Source: an uncultured Flavobacteriaceae bacterium
GTDB taxonomy: Bacteria; Bacteroidota; Bacteroidia; Flavobacteriales; Flavobacteriaceae
Direction: 5' to 3'
NCBI GenBank assembly: GCA_943789365.1
Contig: CALSTV010000001.1
Coordinates: 2,914,001-2,978,000 of the forward strand
Length of the DNA: 64,000 nt
Each line of letters starts with the position of its first letter. The first letter of the stretch is position 1. The translations under genes were made by a program, and so were the position numbers. Of this stretch, positions 1 to 7,972 are shown one piece after another. The notes beneath the pieces are model-generated. The model saw nothing but the letters and a program-made list of their open reading frames with translations. It did not search any database and was not told where the DNA came from.

Positions 1-1
1 A

Positions 2-274
2 GCCTATCATACAAAAGATGTCGATCAGGAAAATTCCAAAGGTTTTTTTAAGAGCTATAAAGCATTGGCAACGGCAGTGTCTAAGGTGATTTCTGAAGTA
101 AATCCAAACTTTGAATATCCGTATACCTTAGCAACCAATTTGTTTGAAATGTCGAACAACCACATTTATTTTGCGCAACATTTACCGCGACTTACAGATG
201 TTGCGGCACATAAAAATAAGGCAGATGAATTGGAAACCATGCTTAATTATTTTGTAGATAAGCTGCTTTCTTAA
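2..274 (+). CDS. unidentified protein, C-terminal fragment (5' end outside window)
   Basis: An open frame enters from the left edge in frame with base 2 and ends at TAA 272-274, giving about 90 C-terminal residues. A TTG at 65 could be read as a start, but the frame stays open to the edge and the upstream residues (AYHTKDVDQENSKG...) look like normal coding sequence, so this is probably the tail of a longer protein. It is soluble-looking, helical and charged, with no membrane segment or motif that I recognise. It converges on the small membrane protein gene on the opposite strand, 13 bases away. Coding status is fairly sure from composition; function is unknown. Confidence 0.6.
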   Translation, partial: AYHTKDVDQENSKGFFKSYKALATAVSKVISEVNPNFEYPYTLATNLFEMSNNHIYFAQHLPRLTDVAAHKNKADELETMLNYFVDKLLS

Positions 275-287
275 CCTGAAGGATCGT

Positions 288-467
288 TTATTTTTCTTTG
301 ATTTTTCCCCAAAAGTAAAGCAACAACGCAACCGACTCTATAGAAAGGCCAATCGCTAGAACAAGCGTTCCGGCACCTTCTTCTTGCTTGTATAGGTTGA
401 TGATGATGCCTGCAAGCACCCAAAGAAAACCGAGAATAAAAATTTTAACGGTATTGTTTTTCAGCAT
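288..467 (-). CDS. small two-helix membrane protein
   Basis: A 59-residue protein starting at MLKNNTVKIF. Two hydrophobic segments (about residues 7-24 and 32-50) are separated by a short charged loop with KQEEGAG, and the protein ends in a lysine-rich tail. The frame can be extended to a TTG at 491, but that TTG is the end of a perfect -7 promoter element (489-496), so the ATG at 467 is the better start. The second helix (LAIGLSIESVALLLYFW) loosely recalls the N-terminal membrane pair of the gliding protein GldL, but the resemblance is too weak to name it. It lies downstream of gldB on the same strand, apparently with its own promoter. Confidence 0.55.
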   Translation of the reverse strand: MLKNNTVKIFILGFLWVLAGIIINLYKQEEGAGTLVLAIGLSIESVALLLYFWGKIKEK

Positions 468-488
468 TTTTTTAAGGTTTGTATTATT

Positions 489-496
489 CAAAAGTA
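489..496 (-). promoter_or_regulatory. -7 element of small membrane protein promoter
   Basis: Read on the minus strand this is TACTTTTG, an exact match to the Bacteroidota sigma-A -7 consensus TAnnTTTG. It sits 22 bases upstream of the ATG at 467. A convincing -33 TTG was not found. Confidence 0.5.
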
Positions 497-673
497 CTTA
501 TTAATTTTTTAATGAAGTTTTAAGAGGTCGGCATAAATCCACCTGCTACCGGAGGCTATGGTTAAAACCAAATAAAATAACATCCTATTGGGGATTTCTT
601 TGTCACCTGGAGTGGAGTCGAGAGGTCGTTCTATCTTTTAGAAGTCATAATATAGCATTGTTTCTTTACAAAA

Positions 674-1633
674 CTATTTTTCCGGCTTGTATTTCGACTT
701 TCTAAACAGGGTTTCAGCATCTAGACTGAGCATATTTGTCAAGGAAGTTTTGTTGTTTTTCATATAGGAGCGCACTATTTTATAGCCAACCCACTGACCA
801 ATACCTCCAGGGGACTCCACATCAAAATCGTAGTAAAACTTTGAAAAAGGAGCTGTATTTAAAAATCTATTCTGTAAAGAACTGTCTGTACGGTACAGCA
901 TATCTTCTGTAATAAAATAAGACCATATTTGTCTTTCATTTTCAATACTCCATTGCATTTTTTCTTTTGCATAGCCCAAACGAATATGTTCAGGACAGTT
1001 AGGTAACAAGAGTTCAAGCAAGTAAAGCTTTTTACCATAATAGAGCATGGATTCTATAAAACTTCTTCCATTTTTTGTAGGGAATTCTACATCGATAAGT
1101 GCATTTGCCAGCGCAACAATTAAGTGTTCTGGTGTATAATTGTTAGCGATGTATTGAGGGAAGCTGTTGTAAACTTCAGAATTTGCACCTAAAAACATAT
1201 CCAAGGAGACAAAAACAAGAGTATCTGCATAGATAACAGGATGTTCATAATCCAAGCCTCCAATCACACTAAACGTTTTTGGAGGAGTAAAATCCGGTTG
1301 GTAGTAGCGAAGGTGTTTGTAAAGACTTGTGATGGCTGTTTTTTCATTTTTCAAATCGCCAAAAACGCTGTCTGCCATTTGGTAGAGCAATTTTTCCTCA
1401 GAATCGTTAAGCATCGATAGCCAATGACTGTCTTCAATTTCGGTTGGGAATAAATAGGGGTATTTTTGTTTGATGTCTTGCAAACTTTGCTTGTTTGCCG
1501 AAAAGAATTCATGGTGAAACGGTACAAAGTCGAGTTCCAAATGAATCTGAGAAATGGTTTGTTCGGTCTGAGTTGTTTTGGAGCAGTTAGTCAAGCATAC
1601 AGCTAGGATAAGGATGGCAATCAGATTTTTCAT
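674..1633 (-). CDS. gldB: gliding motility lipoprotein GldB
   Basis: A 319-residue protein with a lipoprotein signal: MKN, a hydrophobic stretch ILILAVCLT, and a lipobox ending in Cys17 (LTNC). The body matches my recollection of GldB: conserved DFVPFHHEFF near the N-terminus, a YYQPDFTPP segment, and the late PGGIGQWVGYKIVRSYMKNN segment. GldB is a membrane lipoprotein needed for gliding in Flavobacterium johnsoniae and is linked to type IX secretion. It is divergent from nadE, as in other flavobacteria. In F. johnsoniae gldC follows gldB directly; here the next gene on the strand is a short two-helix protein, so gldC has moved or is missing from this place. ATG start at 1633. Confidence 0.88.
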   Translation of the reverse strand: MKNLIAILILAVCLTNCSKTTQTEQTISQIHLELDFVPFHHEFFSANKQSLQDIKQKYPYLFPTEIEDSHWLSMLNDSEEKLLYQMADSVFGDLKNEKTAITSLYKHLRYYQPDFTPPKTFSVIGGLDYEHPVIYADTLVFVSLDMFLGANSEVYNSFPQYIANNYTPEHLIVALANALIDVEFPTKNGRSFIESMLYYGKKLYLLELLLPNCPEHIRLGYAKEKMQWSIENERQIWSYFITEDMLYRTDSSLQNRFLNTAPFSKFYYDFDVESPGGIGQWVGYKIVRSYMKNNKTSLTNMLSLDAETLFRKSKYKPEK

Positions 1634-1705
1634 GTATCGTGGAAAAAATTGATGAATTTTGTTTTCTTTCTAATGTAAAACGACAAAAAACACTGTTTAT
1701 TTGCT

Positions 1706-1713
1706 TACTTTTG
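1706..1713 (+). promoter_or_regulatory. -7 element of nadE promoter
   Basis: TACTTTTG matches TAnnTTTG exactly, 32 bases before the nadE ATG. No clear TTG was found at the expected -33 distance. Confidence 0.55.
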
Positions 1714-1745
1714 TGAGGTATCAAAAATACTAAAATTCTTTAGAA

Positions 1746-2537
1746 ATGAATTCAGAAAAAGTTGCAAATCATATCGTAGGGTGGCTACGGTCTTATGCGG
1801 AAAAGTCAAATGTAAAAGGTTTTGTAGTTGGGGTTTCAGGAGGTATAGATTCAGCGGTTACTTCAACCTTATGTGCGAAAACAGGATTGCAGACTATCTG
1901 TGTTGAAATGCCTATTCACCAAGATCCTTCCCAAGTGTCTCGTGCCTTGGAACATATTGATAACTTAAAAGAGAATTATAGCAATGTGAGGAGTGTACGC
2001 GCCGATTTGACCAATTCATTTGAAGTGTTTCAAGAAGCTTTTGAAAGCTCGGATGCCAGTGCGGTTAAGGATCTTACCTTGGCCAATACCAGAGCTCGAA
2101 TTCGGATGACGGCACTTTATTATATTGCAGGAATGAATGGATGCCTTGTGGCTGGTACCGGAAATAAGGTAGAAGACTTTGGTGTTGGTTTCTATACAAA
2201 ATACGGAGATGGTGGTGTAGATATTAGTCCAATAGCAGATTTAGTGAAGTCTGAAGTGTTTGCTTTAGGTGCAGAACTAGCAGTTCCGCATGCGATTCAG
2301 AACGCAGCACCAACGGATGGACTTTTTGGAGATAGCAGAACAGATGAAGATCAATTAGGGGCTTCCTATGACGAACTGGAATTAGCGATGAAACAAGCAG
2401 ATAGCGGTTTGTCTGTAGATGAATTACAGGGAAGAGAAAAAGAAGTTTTTACCATCTATAGCAGATTAAATGCTAACAATCAGCACAAAATGAATCCAAT
2501 TCCGGTATGTGAAGTGCCAGAAGCAATGAAAGAATAG
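1746..2537 (+). CDS. nadE: NH3-dependent NAD+ synthetase
   Basis: A 263-residue N-type ATP pyrophosphatase that adenylates deamido-NAD and amidates it with ammonia, the last step of NAD+ synthesis. The PP-loop is GVSGGIDS at residues 29-36. The deamido-NAD/ATP region GTGNKVEDFGVGF and the DISPIADLVKSEV helix follow, as in the family. There is no N-terminal nitrilase (glutaminase) domain, so this is the short ammonia-using form, of usual length. It is divergent from gldB with a clear -7 element upstream. It is followed by the diadenylate cyclase gene after about 54 bases, so the two may be co-transcribed. Confidence 0.96.
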   Translation: MNSEKVANHIVGWLRSYAEKSNVKGFVVGVSGGIDSAVTSTLCAKTGLQTICVEMPIHQDPSQVSRALEHIDNLKENYSNVRSVRADLTNSFEVFQEAFESSDASAVKDLTLANTRARIRMTALYYIAGMNGCLVAGTGNKVEDFGVGFYTKYGDGGVDISPIADLVKSEVFALGAELAVPHAIQNAAPTDGLFGDSRTDEDQLGASYDELELAMKQADSGLSVDELQGREKEVFTIYSRLNANNQHKMNPIPVCEVPEAMKE

Positions 2538-2591
2538 GTTTTATAGTTGAACACTTTAAATTAATTATTACATTTACAGAAAGCTTCATCA

Positions 2592-3359
2592 TTGGATTTT
2601 ATAGAATTTACATTTTTAGACTTTTTAGACATTACCCTGGTAGGTTTATTGTTGTATTATGTATATAAATTATTAAAAGGTACGGTAGCCATCAATATCT
2701 TTATTGGGATCTCTATAGTATTTCTCATCTATAAGATAACACAAGTGCTTAATATGGATATGTTAAGCGGTATTTTGGAGGTCTTAGTAGGAGGTGGTGC
2801 CATAGCAATCTTAATTATTTTTCATCCCGAGTTGCGAAAATTTCTTTTGATGTTAGGGTCCGCCAATATAGGATCCAAACGCAGTTTTATCAATCAACTT
2901 AAATTCTTGAAAACCGAAATAAGTTCTGAAGTAGATGTCGATAGCATCGTAACCGCTTGTTATAGAATGTCAGCATCGAAAACAGGTGCTTTGTTGGTGA
3001 TAGAAAGAAACAACAGTCTCGATTTTGCCAAACAAAACGGAGATTATATGAATGCTGAAATTACCGTGCCCTTGTTGGAAAGTATTTTTTATAAAAACAG
3101 TCCCTTACATGACGGAGCCACACTCATAAAAGATAACTTTATAACCGCAACTCGTGTGGTATTGCCACTTTCAGAAAGCACATTACCGAGTAGGTTTGGG
3201 TTGCGACATAGAGCAGCGATAGGTATTACCGAACGAACAGATAGTTTCTGTCTGGTAGTATCAGAAGAAACAGGAAAAATATCCCTGATTAAGGATGGCG
3301 AATTTGAACTGTTTACCGATGAAGAAGGTTTGAAAGAAAAGATAAAGTCACATTTATAA
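2592..3359 (+). CDS. cdaA: membrane diadenylate cyclase (CdaA/DacA type)
   Basis: A 255-residue enzyme that makes cyclic di-AMP from two ATP. Three hydrophobic helices occupy roughly residues 10-80. They are followed by a DAC (DisA_N) domain with the catalytic DGA at 174-176 (context LHDGATL) and the RHR motif at 205-207 (GLRHRAAIGITE). The start is TTG; no ATG or GTG exists near the N-terminus, and starting here gives the typical MDF... beginning before the first helix. It follows nadE on the same strand. Its stop lies inside the palindrome TTATAA, which also supplies the stop of the convergent ABC transporter gene. Confidence 0.92.
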   Translation: MDFIEFTFLDFLDITLVGLLLYYVYKLLKGTVAINIFIGISIVFLIYKITQVLNMDMLSGILEVLVGGGAIAILIIFHPELRKFLLMLGSANIGSKRSFINQLKFLKTEISSEVDVDSIVTACYRMSASKTGALLVIERNNSLDFAKQNGDYMNAEITVPLLESIFYKNSPLHDGATLIKDNFITATRVVLPLSESTLPSRFGLRHRAAIGITERTDSFCLVVSEETGKISLIKDGEFELFTDEEGLKEKIKSHL

Positions 3360-5129
3360 CGAGGCAGTTTCGGTTTCGCTAAATTGTTTTTCAAACAAAT
3401 TTTTATAATAGCCTCCTTCGTTTTGCAATAGGGATTTATGCGTTCCTTTTTCTACAATTTTTCCTTTTTCCATAACGACAATCGTATCCGCTTTTTGAAC
3501 AGTTGTCAGTCGGTGGGCAATGATTATTGAAGTACGATCTTTGGTAATTCTATCTGTTGCAAATTGAATCATTCGCTCAGAATGTGGGTCTACAGAAGAA
3601 GTGGCTTCATCTAAAATTAGAACAGACGGATTGCTTACATAGGCACGCAGAAAAGCAATCAATTGACGCTGACCCGAAGAGAGCATATTTCCTCTTTCCT
3701 TTACATCGTAATGATATCCATTGGGCAAGCTCATGATAAAATCGTGTATACCAATTTGCGTGGCAGCTTCAATAACGTCTGCTAAGCTAATATTTTCATT
3801 TTTTAAAGTGATATTATTCAGAATGGAATCAGAGAAAAGAAAAACATCTTGTAAGACCACGGCAACATGATTTCTTAGACTGTGCAATTTAAAATCGTCG
3901 ATATCGATAGCGTCAATAGTTATTTTCCCAGAGTCAATTTCATAAAACCGATTCAGAAGATTGATAATGGTAGACTTTCCAGCACCTGTTGCGCCTACAA
4001 TGGCAACTGTTTCACCAGGCTGTACCTTTAAAGAAATGCCTTTTAGTACTTCTTCACCTTTTACATAACTGAAACGTACATCCTCCAATTCAATGCTGCC
4101 TTCTAATTTGGTAATTTCTTCAAGTCCTTCTTTTGAAATAGACGCTTGGGTGTCCATCATTTCAAAAACCCGATCTCCAGCTACCATTCCCATCTGTAAG
4201 GTAGTGAACTTGTCGGCAATTTGACGCAGTGGTCTGTAGAGCATTTCCACCATCATGATAAAGCCCATAATCTCCCCTAAGGTTACTGTGCCATTCAATG
4301 CCACTCGCAAGCCTCCGTACCAAACCAAAAGTCCCACCGCTATAGACGAAAGAATTTCCGCGATTGGAAAGAAAATAGAAAAGTACCAAACCGTTTTAAT
4401 ATGGGCCTTCTTATGAATCTCGTTGATGGCTTTAAACTTGTCGTATTCAATTTTTTCGCGGCTAAACAACTGCACCACCTGCATGCCCGTAACACGTTCT
4501 TGAACAAAACTGTTCAAATTGGCCACTTGGCGCCTCACTTGCTGAAATGCCACTTTAATGGCTCCTTGGAATACTTTGGTAGCATAGATAATTATAGGCA
4601 ACATAGCGAAAGAAATCAATGCCAATTGCCAATTTTTATACAGCATAAATCCTGCAATAACAAACATCTTTAAAAGGTCGCTGATAATCATAAACAGACC
4701 TTGTCCAAAAAACTGTGCAATGGTTTCTACATCAGATACTACACGAGTAACCATTTGTCCAACCGAAGACGTGTCGAAATAAGACATTTTAAATTTGATA
4801 ACATGTTCGAACAGTCGGATTCGAATGTCTTTGATGATATGTTGGCCTAACCAGTTTGCGATATAAATAAAAGAAAAATGCAATAACACTTCTGTCAACA
4901 AGGCAGCCAAAATAAAGAGGGTATATAAGTGTAAACCCTCAGGGTCTTTTCCTGTAATATAATTGTCAACAGTTTCTATAATCAAGTACGGACGAATGGC
5001 AGCAACGATGGCCAAAGAAATCGACGTTATACAGGCCACAAAAAAATGAATTCGATACTTTTTTGCAAAACTCATAAGTCGTGCAAATATTTTTAAATCG
5101 AAGATGCTTTTTGATTTACTTTTAGACAT
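3354..5129 (-). CDS. ABC exporter, fused permease and ATPase (MsbA/MDR type)
   Basis: A 591-residue half-transporter. The N-terminal membrane domain (about residues 20-320) has six predicted helices. The C-terminal nucleotide-binding domain shows Walker A GATGAGKST at about 379-387, the Q-loop VVLQDVF, a signature variant LSSGQRQ, Walker B VLILDEATSS, and the switch His in IIAHRL. Such proteins work as homo- or heterodimers and export lipids or drugs; the substrate cannot be told from sequence. The signature has LSSGQ rather than LSGGQ, a common variant. Its start overlaps the end of truA by 8 bases, so the two genes form one operon read from the truA promoter. Confidence 0.92.
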   Translation of the reverse strand: MSKSKSKSIFDLKIFARLMSFAKKYRIHFFVACITSISLAIVAAIRPYLIIETVDNYITGKDPEGLHLYTLFILAALLTEVLLHFSFIYIANWLGQHIIKDIRIRLFEHVIKFKMSYFDTSSVGQMVTRVVSDVETIAQFFGQGLFMIISDLLKMFVIAGFMLYKNWQLALISFAMLPIIIYATKVFQGAIKVAFQQVRRQVANLNSFVQERVTGMQVVQLFSREKIEYDKFKAINEIHKKAHIKTVWYFSIFFPIAEILSSIAVGLLVWYGGLRVALNGTVTLGEIMGFIMMVEMLYRPLRQIADKFTTLQMGMVAGDRVFEMMDTQASISKEGLEEITKLEGSIELEDVRFSYVKGEEVLKGISLKVQPGETVAIVGATGAGKSTIINLLNRFYEIDSGKITIDAIDIDDFKLHSLRNHVAVVLQDVFLFSDSILNNITLKNENISLADVIEAATQIGIHDFIMSLPNGYHYDVKERGNMLSSGQRQLIAFLRAYVSNPSVLILDEATSSVDPHSERMIQFATDRITKDRTSIIIAHRLTTVQKADTIVVMEKGKIVEKGTHKSLLQNEGGYYKNLFEKQFSETETASL

Positions 5130-5871
5130 GTATAATGGTTTCTGGATAGGTAACCCCGGTGAGTGTTAACCCTTGTGCGGGCGCAGAACTTCCGGCATTA
5201 CTTCTGTCTTGACTTTTAATAATTTTTTCTAAATCTGTGATCTCTTTTTTGCCTTTCCCTACATCGATAAGCGTTCCTACAATAGCACGCACCATGTTTC
5301 TAAGAAATCTATCGGCAGTAATGTGAAAGGTAAGTAATTTTCCATCTTGAATCCATTCAGCTCTCGTAATAGTACAGTTATAGGTCTTTACATCTGTTTT
5401 CGATCTTGAAAAACATTTAAAGTTTTGGTGAACTAACAATATTTCTGCGGCCTTGTTCATTTTAGGAATGTCCAATTTTTGCTGGTACAGCTGCCATGTA
5501 GTATCTAACAAAAATGGATTTCTTCCTTGAAAAATTTTGTATTCATAACTGCGACTGTTTGCATGAAACCGAGTATGTGCCTCTTTTTGTACTTTGAATA
5601 TGGAATGAATAGCAATGTCATCTGGCAGTACGGCATTGAGTTTATAGATATAATCGTCTGTATCGAGCGTTACTTCCGTATCAATATGGACAAACATCTG
5701 AGAAGCGTGTACGCCAGTATCGGTTCTTCCAGCAGCAGTTGTTAAGATAGGAGTGTTTAAAATAGTGGAAAATGCCAAATTCACTTTTTCTTGCACAGAA
5801 ACAACATCTGGCTGAATTTGCCAACCAAAATATTTTTTACCATTGTATGAAAGTTCGATGAAATATCTCAA
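5122..5871 (-). CDS. truA: tRNA pseudouridine(38-40) synthase
   Basis: A 249-residue enzyme that isomerises uridines 38-40 in the tRNA anticodon arm. The catalytic Asp is D51 in GRTDTGVHA. RYFIELSYNG near the N-terminus and the late FHITADRFLRNMVRAIVGT segment are family hallmarks. I place the start at a TTG (5869-5871) giving MRYFIELS. The longer frame to 5901 begins upstream of, and reads through, a perfect -7 promoter element at 5889-5896, so its extra residues (MCIFVFKIIF) cannot be translated from that transcript. The gene overlaps the following ABC exporter by 8 bases, implying coupled translation. Confidence 0.93.
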   Translation of the reverse strand: MRYFIELSYNGKKYFGWQIQPDVVSVQEKVNLAFSTILNTPILTTAAGRTDTGVHASQMFVHIDTEVTLDTDDYIYKLNAVLPDDIAIHSIFKVQKEAHTRFHANSRSYEYKIFQGRNPFLLDTTWQLYQQKLDIPKMNKAAEILLVHQNFKCFSRSKTDVKTYNCTITRAEWIQDGKLLTFHITADRFLRNMVRAIVGTLIDVGKGKKEITDLEKIIKSQDRSNAGSSAPAQGLTLTGVTYPETIIHV

Positions 5872-5888
5872 GAAAATTATTTTAAAAA

Positions 5889-5896
5889 CAAAGATA
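5889..5896 (-). promoter_or_regulatory. -7 element of truA-ABC exporter operon
   Basis: Minus-strand TATCTTTG, an exact TAnnTTTG, 18 bases upstream of the TTG start of truA. It defines a short leader and rules out the longer reading of truA. Confidence 0.55.
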
Positions 5897-6075
5897 CACA
5901 ATCAAATTAGGTTAGCTGCTTTCAGTTGGGCTATTTGCGTGGATATAATTATAGTTTTTGAAGAAAACTATGCTACCATTTATTTTTGAGTAGATATAAA
6001 ATCCTTGTAGTGAGAACGTTGTCATGAATCGAATATTTTTGCAAGAAAAACATTGCAGAAAATGAAAAATGATTG

Positions 6076-6083
6076 TAATTTTG
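6076..6083 (+). promoter_or_regulatory. -7 element of SRP RNA promoter
   Basis: TAATTTTG matches TAnnTTTG and lies just upstream of the 5' end of the SRP RNA at about 6088. A TTG at 6053-6055 stands 20 bases upstream, a suitable -33 element. Confidence 0.65.
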
Positions 6084-6086
6084 CAT

Positions 6087-6182
6087 CGGCAAGTCCTACA
6101 CAACTAGCTCCTTTGGAATCCCCCAGGGTGGGAACACAGCAAGGGTACAAGGTTGTAGCGGTGTGATGTAGGTAGCTTGCCA
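6087..6182 (+). ncRNA. ffs: signal recognition particle RNA, small bacterial type (4.5S)
   Basis: A short hairpin RNA of about 95 bases. The apical domain IV core is readable: CCCAGG, a short GTG stem, the GGAA tetraloop, CAC, then AGCA and AGGGT on the return strand. This is the conserved asymmetric/symmetric loop pair bound by Ffh. The ends pair over a long helix (GGCAAG...TCCTACA near the 5' end with TGTAGG...CTTGCC near the 3' end). GGAA reads correctly only on the plus strand. It stands alone between divergent truA and the transaldolase gene with its own promoter. It guides co-translational membrane targeting. Confidence 0.85.
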
Positions 6183-6273
6183 TTTTTTGTGCCCTAAAGT
6201 TTCCTTTTTTTTCTTGAAATCGACTTTTATAAATTAAAGTGAGATGTGCTTGTTTTTTTTAGTACAAATACCC

Positions 6274-6281
6274 TAACTTTG
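6274..6281 (+). promoter_or_regulatory. -7 element of transaldolase promoter
   Basis: TAACTTTG matches TAnnTTTG exactly, 45 bases before the ATG at 6327. A TTG at 6250-6252 is 21 bases upstream and may be the -33 element. Confidence 0.6.
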
Positions 6282-6326
6282 CCCAACTTAAAAATGAATA
6301 TAATCTAATTAATTCGTAGAACAATT

Positions 6327-6980
6327 ATGAAATTTTTTATCGATACAGCAAATTTAGAGCAAATTAAAGAAGCCGAAGCATTAGGCGTCTTAGATGGAGT
6401 AACTACCAATCCTTCGTTGATGGCGAAAGAAGGGATTACAGGGGAAGCAAATATCATACAACATTATGTAGACATTTGTGAAGCCGTTGAAGGAGACGTT
6501 TCTGCTGAGGTAATTTCAACAGACTATGAAGGTATGATCGCTGAAGGTGAAAAATTAGCAGCATTGAACCCACAGATAGTAGTAAAACTCCCAATGATTA
6601 AAGATGGTGTGAAAGCATGTAAGTACTTTTCATCTAAAGGTATTAGAACCAACGTTACTTTGGTGTTTTCGGCAGGACAGGCATTGTTAGCAGCCAAAGC
6701 GGGAGCAACGTATGTTTCACCGTTTATAGGACGTTTGGATGACATCTCAACAGATGGATTGAATCTTATTGAAGAAATTAGAATGATCTATGATAATTAT
6801 GGTTTTAAAACCGAAATTTTAGCGGCTTCTGTTAGACACACGATGCATATTTTGAACTGTGCAAAAATTGGAGCGGACGTAATGACCGGTCCTTTAAGTG
6901 CGATTGAAGGTTTGTTAAAGCACCCTCTTACAGATAGTGGATTGGCTAAGTTTTTAGAAGACTACGCAAAAGGGAACTAA
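6327..6980 (+). CDS. tal: transaldolase, short (TalC/Fsa-like) type
   Basis: A 217-residue class I aldolase of the small transaldolase family. The Schiff-base lysine is K87 in QIVVKLPM. The N-terminal FFIDTANL and GVTTNPSL and the later [10 protein letters not shown] and GRLDD segments are diagnostic. The enzyme transfers dihydroxyacetone units in the non-oxidative pentose phosphate pathway; a minority of the family are fructose-6-phosphate aldolases, which sequence alone cannot exclude. It is monocistronic: own promoter upstream and a terminator hairpin just after the stop. Confidence 0.92.
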   Translation: MKFFIDTANLEQIKEAEALGVLDGVTTNPSLMAKEGITGEANIIQHYVDICEAVEGDVSAEVISTDYEGMIAEGEKLAALNPQIVVKLPMIKDGVKACKYFSSKGIRTNVTLVFSAGQALLAAKAGATYVSPFIGRLDDISTDGLNLIEEIRMIYDNYGFKTEILAASVRHTMHILNCAKIGADVMTGPLSAIEGLLKHPLTDSGLAKFLEDYAKGN

Positions 6981-7002
6981 TTTTGTTGCAACATATTAAT
7001 TT

Positions 7003-7034
7003 AAAAGACTGTCTGTTAAGAGGGTCTTTTTTTT
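7003..7034 (+). terminator. terminator of transaldolase gene
   Basis: AAAAGAC pairs with GTCTTTT, followed by a run of T. It lies 22 bases after the tal stop codon. Confidence 0.6.
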
Positions 7035-7084
7035 GTTCTTTATTTTGAAGGATGGGGGGATGATTATGGGGGGATTGTAGAATA

Positions 7085-7215
7085 GATAATTGCCTCATAT
7101 TGTTTTGATTCCTACGCCGCCAGAGGGCGCCTGTTCTAAAGTTTACTTGCAGACAGGTGTAGCTGCTAACGCTTATGCTAAAACGCCTGCGATAGCGTAC
7201 GGACAGGTTTCAAAT
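7085..7215. repeat. GC-rich intergenic element, possible dispersed repeat
   Basis: A stretch between the tal and rplT terminators is visibly richer in G+C than its surroundings. It carries CCTGT...ACAGG inverted and GACAGGT direct short repeats (GCAGACAGGT, CGGACAGGT) and CTGCGATAGCGTACGG. A 60-codon frame crosses it but has no coding character. It may be a genome-wide intergenic repeat; this cannot be tested from one window. Confidence 0.3.
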
Positions 7216-7232
7216 GTCCTCAACCAAACACA

Positions 7233-7268
7233 AAAAAAAGGCTGTCTAAAAAATAGACAGCCTTTTAT
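7233..7268 (-). terminator. terminator of thrS-infC-rpmI-rplT operon
   Basis: A strong hairpin (AAGGCTGTCTA pairing with TAGACAGCCTT, short A-rich loop) ends on the minus strand in a run of eight T. It lies 22 bases after the rplT stop. A-runs on the other side allow weaker function on the plus strand too. Confidence 0.8.
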
Positions 7269-7289
7269 ATAAGTAAGAGATTAAATAAT

Positions 7290-7634
7290 TTATTTTACTT
7301 TGTCAACGATAGCCTTAAAAGCTTCAGGGTTGTTCATCGCTAAATCAGCTAAAACCTTACGGTTTAAATCGATGTTGTTAGCTTTAACTTTCCCCATAAA
7401 CTGAGAGTAAGACATTCCGTGAGCACGAGCACCAGCGTTGATACGTTGGATCCACAATGCGCGGAAATTTCTTTTGTTGTTTTTACGGTCACGATATGCA
7501 TATGACATCGCTTTTTCTACCGCGTTTTTTGCTACTGTATAAACGTTTTTACGACGTCCAAAGTAACCTTTTGCTGCCTTCAAGATTTTTTTTCTTCTTT
7601 TTCTTGAGGCTACTGAATTTACTGATCTTGGCAT
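7290..7634 (-). CDS. rplT: 50S ribosomal protein L20
   Basis: A 114-residue ribosomal protein, the usual length. It begins [10 protein letters not shown] and has the basic [18 protein letters not shown] segment and the [19 protein letters not shown] core typical of L20. The frame is open for 14 more codons upstream, but the family always starts at MPRS, so the ATG at 7634 is used. It is the last gene of thrS-infC-rpmI-rplT, a conserved order. L20 binds 23S rRNA early in 50S assembly. Confidence 0.97.
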   Translation of the reverse strand: MPRSVNSVASRKRRKKILKAAKGYFGRRKNVYTVAKNAVEKAMSYAYRDRKNNKRNFRALWIQRINAGARAHGMSYSQFMGKVKANNIDLNRKVLADLAMNNPEAFKAIVDKVK

Positions 7635-7721
7635 AATTTCAATGTTTTTTTGTAGTAAGGCGGCAACAAGTTGCACTTATAAGCCCACTCCAAGGTTAAT
7701 ACTATTTTACCTGTGAACTAA

Positions 7722-7919
7722 TTATTTTAAGTTCAATTGTTGTTTAATGCTTACCTCGTCTGCTTTGTGAACCAAACCATCATGAGTTAGCTTTAATTTA
7801 CGCTTTTTAGATTTTTTTGTCAAAATATGACTCTTAAAAGCATGCTTTCTTTTCAATTTACCAGTACCAGTCACTTTAAATCGTTTCTTAGCACTAGACT
7901 TAGTTTTCATTTTAGGCAT
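7722..7919 (-). CDS. rpmI: 50S ribosomal protein L35
   Basis: A 65-residue, very basic protein beginning [20 protein letters not shown], which is the L35 signature, with the [15 protein letters not shown] segment following. It sits between infC (53 bases upstream) and rplT (about 87 bases downstream) as in most bacteria, and is transcribed with them. Confidence 0.97.
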   Translation of the reverse strand: MPKMKTKSSAKKRFKVTGTGKLKRKHAFKSHILTKKSKKRKLKLTHDGLVHKADEVSIKQQLNLK

Positions 7920-7972
7920 CTCTCCTTAGTTTTATATATTCTTACTTATATTCTCTTTAAAAACAATTTTGT

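Noticed and set aside
7090-7272. 60-codon frame between tal and rplT
   Set aside because: It runs across the GC-rich repeat-like element and into a terminator hairpin; no family, no promoter.
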